Shown in pieces: positions 51,820 to 62,089 of a stretch of 64,000 nt of DNA. The stretch covers positions 32,104,844-32,168,843 of the forward strand of contig NC_088787.1 of assembly GCF_949628265.1 (NCBI RefSeq). The letters are read 5' to 3'. This stretch comes from Cloeon dipterum. Taxonomy: Eukaryota > Arthropoda > Insecta > Ephemeroptera > Baetidae. The notes under the pieces are model-generated. The model was not told the DNA's origin and ran no database searches. It saw only the letters and a program-made list of their open reading frames with translations. The first letter of the stretch is position 1. Every line of letters starts with the position of its first letter. The position numbers were made by a program, and so were the translations under genes.

Positions 51820-52922
51820 TGGAGTGGTGGAGGAATTCAGACGGTTATTGGATTTCCCATTTAATCAGCAACTCTTCTGAGAGATAATGCTGGACGATAG
51901 GTAGCCAGTTGTGCAAAGAGTTGGCTTTTTACAAATTCGAGTGCAGTGAAGTGTTTCATGTTAAACCAATGAATTCTATAAATATGCATTGTCTTTTTAT
52001 CGCTTTAAGTATTAATGCAACAAACAAAGAGGTGGTGGAGATTTATCTCCTGGGAAAAGAGCAAATTCAACAATCACACACGTGGCACGCGTCCGCAGCA
52101 TTCCAAGTTATTTTAAAAGTAGTCTTTAAAGATATCAGCGTTTTGGTTTCCCCGGTTTGTTTTGCGTTGTGTTGTAGTTGCAGAGGGCCAAGAACCAAAT
52201 GACCAAAGTGATAAAACTTAGACTTTAACACACTCTCCGAGCAGACTGTTTTTAACCTTCAGTACAGAACCATATCGTAAAATAAGAAAAATCAAAAATT
52301 ATATTAGTCTTTATCTAGAGGCGTAGAACATTATTTATAAGAAGTATTACAACGCGTGCAAATTATTGCGATTCACCTTGCTAGAATTTCATCATAATAC
52401 ATGTCTATCATTTAAAGATTTAAATAAAACAGGAGTGGACTTTGGAAAAAAAAAATGAAAATCCTTTGGGGTGTGAATTTAAATTAATTGATATTACAAT
52501 GGTTACTCTTCCACCGACAGTTAAACGAGGATGAAAGGCCATAATAAGTTTAAAGTAGCCAGTGTACAGTAAAGGAGCGTGTGATATTATGTTCTTTTTA
52601 TAATTTTTCGACTTATTATATGGCCTTCCATTCCTCCGTTTAACTGCCAATTATATGAACCATTATGTAAAATCAATAAATAATAAACAGAGTTGTTAAA
52701 TCAATTTTTAACGTGAAGTCATGTGCTTTATGACTGCGAACAATATGATTTTTTAGTTTATCTTTTAAACGATCATTTTGCGTGCCTTCTGGAATAAATG
52801 CCAGTGATAATTGAAATTATTATGCAATCAGCAGAATTTATGTGCGCGATGCAAAGATCATTCGTTCAGTGAGAAAAATGTTATTTTCTCGGAAATATTT
52901 TACAACTATTATGAATCACAGT

Positions 52923-53045
52923 AAGTCAGCGGTGAAAAAATATCACCCCACCGCATATTTCACTTTGCCTGGGGTGTCAAAGGTGAGTTTTTCAAACAAC
53001 ACAGCAGTGAAAAACGGTGGGGTGAGATTTTCTCACCGCTGACTT
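52923..53045. repeat. 123 bp hairpin (MITE-like) element
   Basis: Terminal inverted repeats of 31 bp (52923-52953 and 53015-53045) match at 29 of 31 positions; both begin AAGTCAGCGGTGA. Each arm is itself a small hairpin with a GGTGA...TCACC stem. It has no coding capacity. No clean target-site duplication is evident in the bases immediately outside. It lies in the 290 bp spacer between the two tandem units and has no counterpart after unit 2. Confidence 0.75.
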
Positions 53046-53207
53046 GCAGTTATGCTGTCATTTTGAAAAATATCAACTGTTCGTATCATTGAAAATGTAT
53101 TTTGCAGTATTTTGAATACCATTATTATATATTACGTTGTTATATATGTGAAAGCATCGATGTGGTCACTGCATGGATAGAGCTAAAATGATAATTGATG
53201 CCAAATT

Positions 53208-53213
53208 TTTATT
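53208..53213 (-). terminator. Poly(A) signal 12 nt after the stop (copy 2)
   Basis: AATAAA on the minus strand at the same 12 nt spacing from the stop codon as in copy 1. Confidence 0.6.
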
Positions 53214-53225
53214 AGAGCAAATACT

Positions 53226-54216
53226 TTAATGTGAGATAAGCAATTTGGGGGTGACGGTGGTAGTTGGCTCATCGGAAGACACAATATTCCAGAGCGCGTC
53301 AAGAGCAGCGGCAGCAGCATCGATGACGGTGGTGAAAGCGGTCCACAGCTTAGTTCCCTCGGCCTGCCAGGTCTCTCCGATTAGGAGAATGTCCTGTGTG
53401 ATTTGCTGAACAATTTCAACAGGCTGGAAATTTGAATTTTATTAGAAAAACCGGAATTTTTTGAATGATTTTTAGTTTAAACTTACCTCGCCAATGGTCA
53501 AGTCGATGATAGTATTGAAGATAGTGGTGAACTCAGCGGAGACGCGGCTAAGGACGGTGCTTGCATCCTCCTATACAAACGTTCAAAATCCGCTTAAATG
53601 GATAAGGAATTTTTATTTCAATAAAGAAAATTACCTGCAGCTTGGTAAAGGCAGCATCAAGGTCCAAAATGTGCTGGGCCAACTGGATGAGATTGAAGCT
53701 ACCAAGGTCGGAGAGGATCTGGCCGGTGAGAGTCAGGATATTTTCCAGATCGGCCACAATTCCAGTGAAGACGGCCTCAACATTGCTCAACGACTGGTTG
53801 ATGGCAGCTTCTGCGGCGAGAAGCTCCTCAGTGCTGATCTAAAATACGATTTTTTTTTAATAAAATTTTGTTTTAGGCTGAACCATTTTAGAAAACTCAC
53901 TCCGAGATCCTGCAGCTTCTGCAAAATGTTTTTGATCTGGGCGGGTGTGTCAACAGTGATAACGGTGATGGTCCTGTTGATCTGATCTTTCAGAGCGCCG
54001 ATCGAATCCTGAAATAAAAATTCAAAGTTGCAGTGGACTAAATTTCTTTCATTGCTTTTCAACCTGGAGTGCGTTGACGGCTTCAATTGCGGCGTTGATG
54101 TCTGCAATCAGACCTTTGTGGTTGGCCGAAGGGTGAGCCGCCAGGTGAAGCGGCGAGGCCATCACCTGGGCGGCGCAGAGGGCGGCCAAGAACGCGCACA
54201 ACAACTTGCTTGCCAT
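53226..54216 (-). CDS. Helical cysteine-free secreted protein, copy 2 (unknown function)
   Basis: Five minus-strand exons of exactly the same lengths as copy 1: 54216-54064, 54008-53901, 53838-53635, 53570-53487, 53423-53226; 248 residues. Same signal peptide. Substitutions are concentrated in exon 2 (TITVITVDTPAQIKNILQKL against TIIVITVDTAIQISNILQQL) and the second half of exon 3 (SFNLIQLAQ against NFQLVQMAQ); exons 1, 4 and 5 are nearly unchanged. Splice sites, stop and short 3' end are kept, so it looks functional. The function is unknown; see copy 1 for the protein description. Whether the two copies differ in expression cannot be told from sequence. Confidence 0.85.
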
Positions 54217-54252
54217 TGTCAGAAAGTGAGAATATTCGCAGGCTGCGATTTC

Positions 54253-54260
54253 TCTTATAG
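54253..54260 (-). promoter_or_regulatory. TATA box of copy 2
   Basis: CTATAAGA on the minus strand at the position equivalent to the copy 1 TATA box. Confidence 0.5.
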
Positions 54261-55959
54261 ATGAGTGATGGAGGAATCCAGACGGTCGGATTTCCCATTT
54301 AATCAGCAACTCTTCTTAGAGATAGTGCTGGACGAGAGGTAGCCAGTTGCTCAAAGAGCAGCTTTTTGCAAATTCGAGTGCATTGAAGTGTTTCATGTTA
54401 AACCAATGAATTCTATATATGCATTGTCTTTTTATCGCTTGAAGTGATTATGAAACAAGTAAGGATTGTGGCGGAGATTTATCTTCTGGGAAAAGAGCAA
54501 ATTCAACAATCTCACACACGTGGCTCGCGTTCGCAGCATTCCAATAAGTTATTTTAATAGTAGAGTCTATTAAGATATCAGTGTTTTGGTTTCCCCGATT
54601 TGTTTTGCATTGTGTTGTAGTTACAGATGGCCCAGAACCTATGACCAAAGTGATAAAATTTAGACTTTAACACACTCACCGAGCAGACTGTTTTTAACCT
54701 TCAGTACAAAATCATATCGTTTAGTTGAAAATCAATAATTATTATTAGGGTCTTTATCTAGATACGTACAACAATATTTATAAGAGGTATTACAACGCGT
54801 GCAAATTATTGCGATTTTTCTTGCTAGAATTTCATCATAAAACGTGTCTTGCTTTTATGGATTTTAAATATAAAAAATCGTGGCCACCCCATGTCACGTC
54901 GACACGACCACTGCCGGCTCTCGCAGTCATATCAAAATATAAACAGGGGTTTTGACTTTGAAAAAAAAAACGAAAAATCCATAAATGTGAGGTGTAAATT
55001 TAATTAAAAATTGATGTTGCAATGGCTAGTCTTTCAAAGGCAGTCAAACGAGGAATGGAAGGCTAAAAAGTTGAAAACAGCCACTGTACAGTACAGGAGC
55101 ATGTGATAATATTTTTCTTTTTATAAATTTTCTACTTACTATATAGCCTTCCATCTTCCATTCCTCCGTTTAACTGCCTATGGTAGTAGCCATTGTAAAA
55201 TCAAATGAATCAGAGTTGTTCAATTCATTTTTAATACGAAGTCGTGAACTCTATAACTGCGAACAGTATGCATTTTTAGTTTCTCATATGGACGATCTTT
55301 TTGCATCCCTTCTGAAATAAATGCCAGTGAAAATTCAAATTATTATGCAACCAGCAGAATTTATGCACGTGATGCACAGATCATCCATTCAGTGAGAGAT
55401 GGTCTTTGCTCGGAAATATTTTAAAACTATACATGAATTTATTTAAAATTAAAAAAAAATTAACGAAAAAATCTATTTTTAAAAGCGAGAACTTCGTTCT
55501 GTGCATAATTTTATCCTGATAAACATATGTAAACGAAATATGTCTTTTAAAAGTTAAATTTGTAAAAAACATTTACTCCAAAATAAATTAAATCAATAGA
55601 AAAGCAAAGCGGGCTATTTACCGCAATTATTTCTTTGTTCCCATTATTCATTGAAGTTAGTTTTCCTATGCGAATTAAAATCAAGATGAGAAACTATAAC
55701 TGGTGCCTTAACAATTATAATGTTAATAAACTCCTCATGTCCGACTGTCCGATTATTTTTCACACAAGACACAAGAAGGAAATGGTCTAGAAAAAGTCAG
55801 TGAAAATCAAACACTTTTTTTCATGTTTGGGAAGACTAGAATGGGATCGTTAATTTAATAATTTGATGTGACAAAATATTTATTTTTCACTCTACAAAAA
55901 GCATAAGAAATTAGGAAGCAAACGATGTTTTATTATTGCTCCAATTTTTTCTACTCGAT

Positions 55960-56985
55960 TTTGGTAATTAGAGGCATGGTTATTGTCATCAGTTTTGGTG
56001 GTGCTACCGTGGTTGGCTCATCAAAGGTGATCACATTCCGCGCAGGGCACTCAGTATTCAGGGCAGCGGTGTTAGCATCAATGACGGCAACAAATATAAA
56101 TAATGCGTCCCGCAGCAAGATTCCCTGGTGTTTCCAGAGATCTCGCCGATGCATAGAAAGATCCTGGCTGATTTATTCGTCACCAGCTCGACGGACTAAA
56201 ATTTTTAAGAGATTTTTTTGCAAAAAAAAACAATGTTGATTTTTATTAACTATACACTCACCTCGCCGATCGTGTCAAATCAAGAATGGTTTTGAAAATG
56301 TCCGTGAACTCGGCGATGACGCAGCTTCTGAGAAGAAATTAGATTAGTGTTAAATTATTCTTATTTAAAACTGTGCAAGACAAAATGAAAAATACCTGCA
56401 GCTTGTAAAAAAGCAGGCATCAAGTTCTGTGCCGGGCCATCTGGACGTGTTGGAGATAATCCGGCCAATGAGAGATTCAGTATATTTTCTAGATAGACCA
56501 ATATTCCAACAAAAATAGCTTTAACATTGGCTAAGGGACTGGATTTCTGAGGCATCAGCAGTCGCAAGTTCTTTTGTGCTTATCTAGTGGATTAAAAATC
56601 AAACATTATGTAATATTCTAATATAGAAATTTTAAACTTACTCAAAAGTCCTGAAGGCGTTTTTAAATATGTCATTGATTTGAACAACTGTGTCCACGTT
56701 CAGTATAAAAGGGTCTTGTTGATCTGGGTTTTCAGGGTGGTGATATAGTCCTGAAATTTTCAAAAAAAAAATATTTATTGTTTCATCGAAACTATTTTAT
56801 TTAAATCCAACCTGCAGGACATTTAGAGCTTCAATCGCAGCGTTGATATCTCGGCAATCAGTCCCTTGTGCTTTATAGGGTGCGTTGAGGGTGGTGCACT
56901 CCCACCTGGACGGGGTTGGCTATCACCTGGGTGGCGCAGCCAAAATCACGTGCACAACAGTTTGCAGGTTATTTTGACACTAATA
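55960..56985 (-). pseudogene. Decayed third copy of the helical secreted protein gene
   Basis: The exon order and spacing of copies 1 and 2 can still be followed on the minus strand. Exon-5-like sequence around 55.97-56.20 kb encodes VITFDEPTTVAPPKL, against VSSDEPTTTITPKL. Exon-4-like sequence lies near 56.26-56.33, exon-3-like near 56.40-56.58, exon-2-like near 56.64-56.75 and exon-1-like near 56.81-56.98 kb. The start codon is gone, and several exons carry frame disruptions and small deletions, so no full product can be made. It is far more diverged than copy 2 is from copy 1, pointing to an older duplication that then lost function. The ends are approximate. Confidence 0.8.
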
Positions 56986-57517
56986 ATGGCGAATATAAGC
57001 CATTTTTGGATTTTATAACAATGTGGTATATGTACTAAATTTATTATCAGCCACTATAAAATGTGATTTCTCATCGTCCCACAAGATAATATTTTTTTGC
57101 CATATGAAGAGGCTATCATACAGTGATGAGCTTTGTATTGGTCGCGCGCAGGTGAGATGCTCTCCTTGTTTATACCGCGTGATTCTGTTTCACAACGTTA
57201 TTTCCAGCTCTTGCTCTTCAGAGTGCGTTGAGTACAAAAGTAATTGGGTAGAAATTATAGGCTGATAATCTCTTGATGAGTATGTGTGATGTAAAAACTA
57301 AAACCTTATTAATTAGTTATTTTAATAACTAGCATCACAATCAACAAATCCTTCTCATTCAAGCAATAAGTTAAATTAATAGTCAGACAATAGAGCAAGA
57401 AAAATGCATTGCGTGAAATTACTTGATCACATTGATTACATACCCCCAAAATATTTTTTAAGTTTACATCACACTTTTTTGTTTTGAGTTTTTGGGCAGT
57501 ATGCGCACTGTTTTCAT

Positions 57518-60500
57518 TCACGTGTTTTGCTTTTCTCTTATCATTTCACTGCACAAATTGACGTCCATAGTGTATTTAGACAAGGAAGCGCCGAACTGGG
57601 TCAAAATCACTAAATATGTTGTCACGACTCCAATGAACTGACGATTGAAGATAAATTAAAAATCAGTAATTCAAATTAGAATGTTCCTCACCGAGTATAA
57701 AAGAGTGAAGTCGAGAGGCATCACTCCTGCGGCAGTGAACTGAACTCTTCTGTGCGAGAGCTGCGATGCAAATATTTTTAGCTGCAAAAAAGGAAATTAA
57801 GATAAAATTGTTTTAAATTATCCTGATGTTTGAAAAACAGAAATATGTTTTTGTGTCTTTTTTCCGAAGGTTTCATACATTTTTTTTTAAATTTAAATCG
57901 CAATTTGATCAGTGACAAATTTAATTAAAAAAAATCCGTGCAAGATTTGTTTTGAATGAGCAGCCCAACATAACTTTTGTTTTCATTTGAAGATGAATAT
58001 TGAAAATTAAGTTACCTCCTCTGAATCTCTGGAGTCGAGAGAGTGGTTCAACAGTTTATACACTTCCGAAAGAACCATATCATTCTGAAAAAAGCAACGA
58101 TGGTTGAAACCGAAAAAACCCATTGCGGTTTAAAAAATAGTACCTTTTTGACCGTTCGCGTGCAGTAGAAGACGACAGCGTACACGGTGCCAATGTGGAT
58201 GGGGCAGAGGACCAGAGCGGAAATGGCCCGCTCCATCTCGGTGGCGTCCTTCAAGAAAGTGCTGTGCGGGTCGCGCGCCGATTTGATGGCCGTGAAGGTC
58301 CAGATGATTACGATCTTGAGCCGCAGGAGCAGGGCCAACAGCTGCGCCGTGATATCCACCAAAAGTCGCACCCCAAAGAGAGCGTTAATTCTATTCGCCA
58401 AATCGCATAACTCAGCGTGTGAGCGACGCAAACTGCGAACTGATTCGGAGTAGGAGACCACCCATAGACTCTCCAGAATTAGGTGGCTACGCTGCTTTGG
58501 TAAACCCCATCTAAAAAACAGCAAAAATAAGAGGGTTGGGATTATAACATTTTTATTTCCATATGTCCTAAATGTTTAAAGTAAAATAGCATTAAAACTG
58601 AATTGTTTGAGAGGGGGGACTGCAACTTAATTAATCAGTATATGCGTAACTTTTGTATTCCTTTAAACAAAAATTATCCTACGTGAAAAACTCCCCGAAA
58701 AATTCATTCGAGCAAATACTTGATAACGCCAATTTTTATTTTAACCTCAGTTCTGGAAAGAAGTCTGTAAGAAATTATTTTTATCGCCTTCTTTGGAAAT
58801 TTCAATTTACGGGCTAAATCTCGATAATTCGTCAAAGTTTTGAATTGAGGTAATTTATAAGCAGCCAAAAAAGTGCTATAAGTGTAATAGATCTCGTTAT
58901 GTTTATGAATTGATTGCGAAAGACTCTATTTCTATGCAACTGACTTGGAAAATAGATTTAATTTACCAGAGACTGAGATGTGTATAAAAAGTTTTGTGAT
59001 TCAAAGAAAACAAATAATATACTCTTAATTTGTGTTGAATTTTACGAGACTGAAACTATGATTAACGAAAAATGGCGTGGTCCTGATTTTCCTGATAGAC
59101 ATATTTTTGCAAGATTTGCTTGTCATGGCTATCACTATATTTTCTGTAATAATGCAACGTTTCATAATGAACCTAATTAACGATTATAGAAGTAATTTTT
59201 GTGGCGACACTTGATGCGAAAAATAAGTATCATATTCAAAAGTGTTCAGCAAGAAAACTTACTTTGAGAGAAGCAGCAAAAAATGGTGAGAATTGATAAA
59301 TTTTAGAAGTAGCAGAGTGTTGCACGTTGCGTTGCACGCATATTTTGCGTTTAATAAACCATTATTGTTTTATAAGCGGCCAAGGTGTTTAGGAGTGTAT
59401 ATACTCTCACTCACTTTTAATTAAACCAAGGAAGCCTTAATGAATACTAACAGTGGAAATTTGCACCACAATATAGTGAAAAGCTGCTGGGTGCGTGAGT
59501 TCGTAAAAATAATTTACTCCGATTTAATTAAATGTGTTTGCTTGAATGTTTTTTCCCCTTATCAGCTCTCAGCAATTCAGTCTTATTTAGCTCTCAGCGG
59601 GGCATGAGCGCCCTTTGATTACGGATCGAGAGTGTGTTCCAGTAATTGGATCGGCGAGCTGACGTGGAAACTCGTTCTCTGTGTCAGCATTTACAATCAC
59701 AATTAGTTCAAACTAACAGCAAAATAGTATTTTCAAATTAAAACGAATCTTTCTAAACAAAATTTGATGAAATACGATCATTACTTGTCAACAAAAACTT
59801 TCCCGCACTGGGTGAGCGAATTGTTTGGCGTGTGTTTGCGAAGCCGGCTGAGTCGCGCCCTGATCGAGCTGAAACTGAGCTCCAGCATGGAGCAAAATGT
59901 GAAGAGCTGCAACTCCATGTAAAAGTTGAAGATGAACTTCAGGTGGAAGGGGATGTCCATCAGGGTGGCGACAAGTTCGCTGTTGGACCGCGAGAAAACC
60001 GGTGTCAAGGTCGCCAGCAGCCGGATCAGGGCGAACATGACGGCGAATCTGAACGCATCGTTGCTGTGGAGGCCAGGGTTGCCACACACCCTCCGCTTCA
60101 CCACTTGTAGCTGGTGGTAGATTTTTTCAAATCTGCAATAAGGGCATTTTATGACAATTCTTTCGCTGTGTTTTTTTTGTATATTTGAAATCCGTGTTAA
60201 ATTTTGCTGGTTTTGAGCACTTTCTCCCTGTTTATTCAAAAGATGCTTTCATATTTGAACTAGACTTGGTCTTTGAGTCCGACAAAGGCTTAACGATGGG
60301 GTATCAAAAGCAAGAACCCTTTTGAATGTTTCTGACTCTAACGGTTTCCATTCATGTGGGACTATATATTAACAAAGTTTTGGTCCAGCCAAAAGACCAT
60401 ATATATATATGCAATTTGTATGGTAAATTGGACACACAAATTTCTCTTAATAGAGTGCGAGAGTGAAGTCAGCGTCTATATTTCATTAGCAAAAATATCG

Positions 60501-62089
60501 CTAGAACCCTACTTTTGATGGAGACTAATTTGCAGCCATATTAATTTGTGTCGAGTTTGCCACATGGCGGTAGGCGATAAAATTTGAACTCGCTAATTAC
60601 GAAAATCATACGAGTCATTGACTTGTTCATTGCAATGGTTTGATATTTCATAGTTTCTAAACGATTAATCTGTTTACATGGAAAATTATATCAAACCTTT
60701 GTGTCTACTGTTTACAAAATGAGAGTTTCCACGTTTTACGCAGGGTTCGCATTTTCCGGGAAAAACTAGTACATGGCAAATTTTTTGTGGATTCCAGAAT
60801 TTTCGTATTTGCTCATTGAGTTTCCGCCTCCATTTGACATCACAAAATAATGCTTTCCTTGCCAAATGAGAGCAAAATTTCATGCCTCCATGATGTTTAG
60901 GGCAAAAAATCTTGTTGAATTCAGAAAAACCCAGAACTTGTGATCCCCCCCGTAAAAATCAGGGTTGCATTTTTCTGAATTGCAAATTTTGCGAATCCTG
61001 GTTTTTCCGGCCTGAATCATCATATTTTCGAATACGTAATCAGGTTGGTTATTTTCTTTTTTGAAAATTAAATAAAAAGATTTAAAATTTGCATATTCGA
61101 TAAAAAATATTTTTGAAACATATTTCCAGCCTGGAGGCTGGCTGAACCAGCTTAGCCGAAGTTTGAGCCAGGGACGAAGCCTGAGTATAATTACCAGCGG
61201 TTGATAACATTTTAAAAGCTATAAACGGGCCTGTTGTTTACTTAAATTTTTTAATTGGCAGCTGGAGTTGCTGGTGCAGCTTTGCCAAAGTCACAGGGGC
61301 TGGTGGCTAACCACGTGAACCGAAATCAGATATGCAATTCTTTCAATGTGTAATCTGTATTTTTACTGATTTTAAAACACATGTAAGTTTCGTGCAATTA
61401 TTGCTTCCTGCGCAAGTTACCTTGGTCAGAGACTACATCAAAAAGTTGACTTTTGTTTCAAATCTTTAATTGCTCATAAGAAACTAAAAATCTTGATTTT
61501 GTTGCGTGTGGAAATGATATAAATTAATTACTCAGGTATGCCGAAAGCTTAAGTTTTGTGGTCTGAAATATTATTCATCTTCGTCATTTCCCAATTTTTT
61601 AAAAATGGAATAAATTTTTATATTATATTTCTAAAAAAATCTTGCTGAAAAAAGTGTTAGATACAGTATAATAATGTAGCGGTTCCCGCAATAAAATTGC
61701 TACCTATTTTCTAAAATGGCACAATGCTGTTATTTCCTAAGCCAATAATTTTGACAAAATCCAACCATGTTAAGATATTTTTAAAAAATAGTGAATAATT
61801 ATCATGAGACGACTAGACACCTGTCCGAGTGCTTGTAGGTGAGAATGTGCATGATGATGTAGCTGATGACCCTGGCGATGCGGGCGATCAGGTCGAACAT
61901 GTAGGCGATGGAGAGGGAGACGTCGGTGTCTGGGTTGAGGAGTGGCTCCAGGCCCGACTTGTACAGCAGGTTCAGGCACGACGACGTGATGACGCAAAAT
62001 ATGGACAGCGAGTAGATGCGCGAGCGGATGGTGGGATGCGAGTTGATGCCCAAGATGCAGGACAGCTTCCGCACGAACACTTGCTCCAT
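57518..62089 (-). CDS. Gustatory receptor family protein
   Basis: Minus-strand exons: 62089-61821, 60132-59785, 58510-58144, 58084-58016, 57781-57692, 57637-57518; in frame, about 420 residues from the chosen Met (MEQVFVRKLSCILGI), within the usual size of insect gustatory receptors. Several hydrophobic helices fit a seven-pass protein (for example IYSLSIFCVITSSCLNLLY, SIAYMFDLIARIARVISYII, FAVMFALIRLLATL, LLVDITAQLLALLLRL and IGTVYAVVFYC). The family motif TYLVILTQF is near residues 387-395 in the last exon, and the SLRRSHAELCDLANRINALF segment is typical of the fifth-sixth helix region. Small phase-0 exons at the 3' end match the usual Gr gene structure. It should act as a ligand-gated channel in chemosensory neuron membranes; the ligand cannot be inferred. 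The frame stays open above the chosen Met up to a possible acceptor near 62232, so a longer N-terminus is possible. Confidence 0.85.
60741..61012. repeat. Small foldback-like cluster in a Gr intron
   Basis: AATTCAGAAAAA (60919-60930) is matched by a perfect inverted copy at 60970-60981. Outside it, CAGGGTTCGC (60741-60750) has a near-inverted partner GCGAATCCTG (60991-61000). It may be a worn, non-autonomous foldback element; it is noncoding. Confidence 0.3.

Larger units (their letters stand above)
50687..52917. repeat. Tandem duplication unit 1
   Basis: A ~2.2 kb unit repeated directly at 53207-55437. It starts at the poly(A) signal of the enclosed gene, contains the whole gene, and carries ~1.1 kb of upstream flank. 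Coding exons are nearly identical between units; introns and flank have diverged with small indels. Confidence 0.9.
53207..55437. repeat. Tandem duplication unit 2
   Basis: Direct repeat of 50687-52917. It differs by small indels, including roughly 75 bp present only here near 54.87-54.95 kb, which is more GC-rich than its surroundings. The repeat ends near ctcggaaatattttaaaact. Confidence 0.9.
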
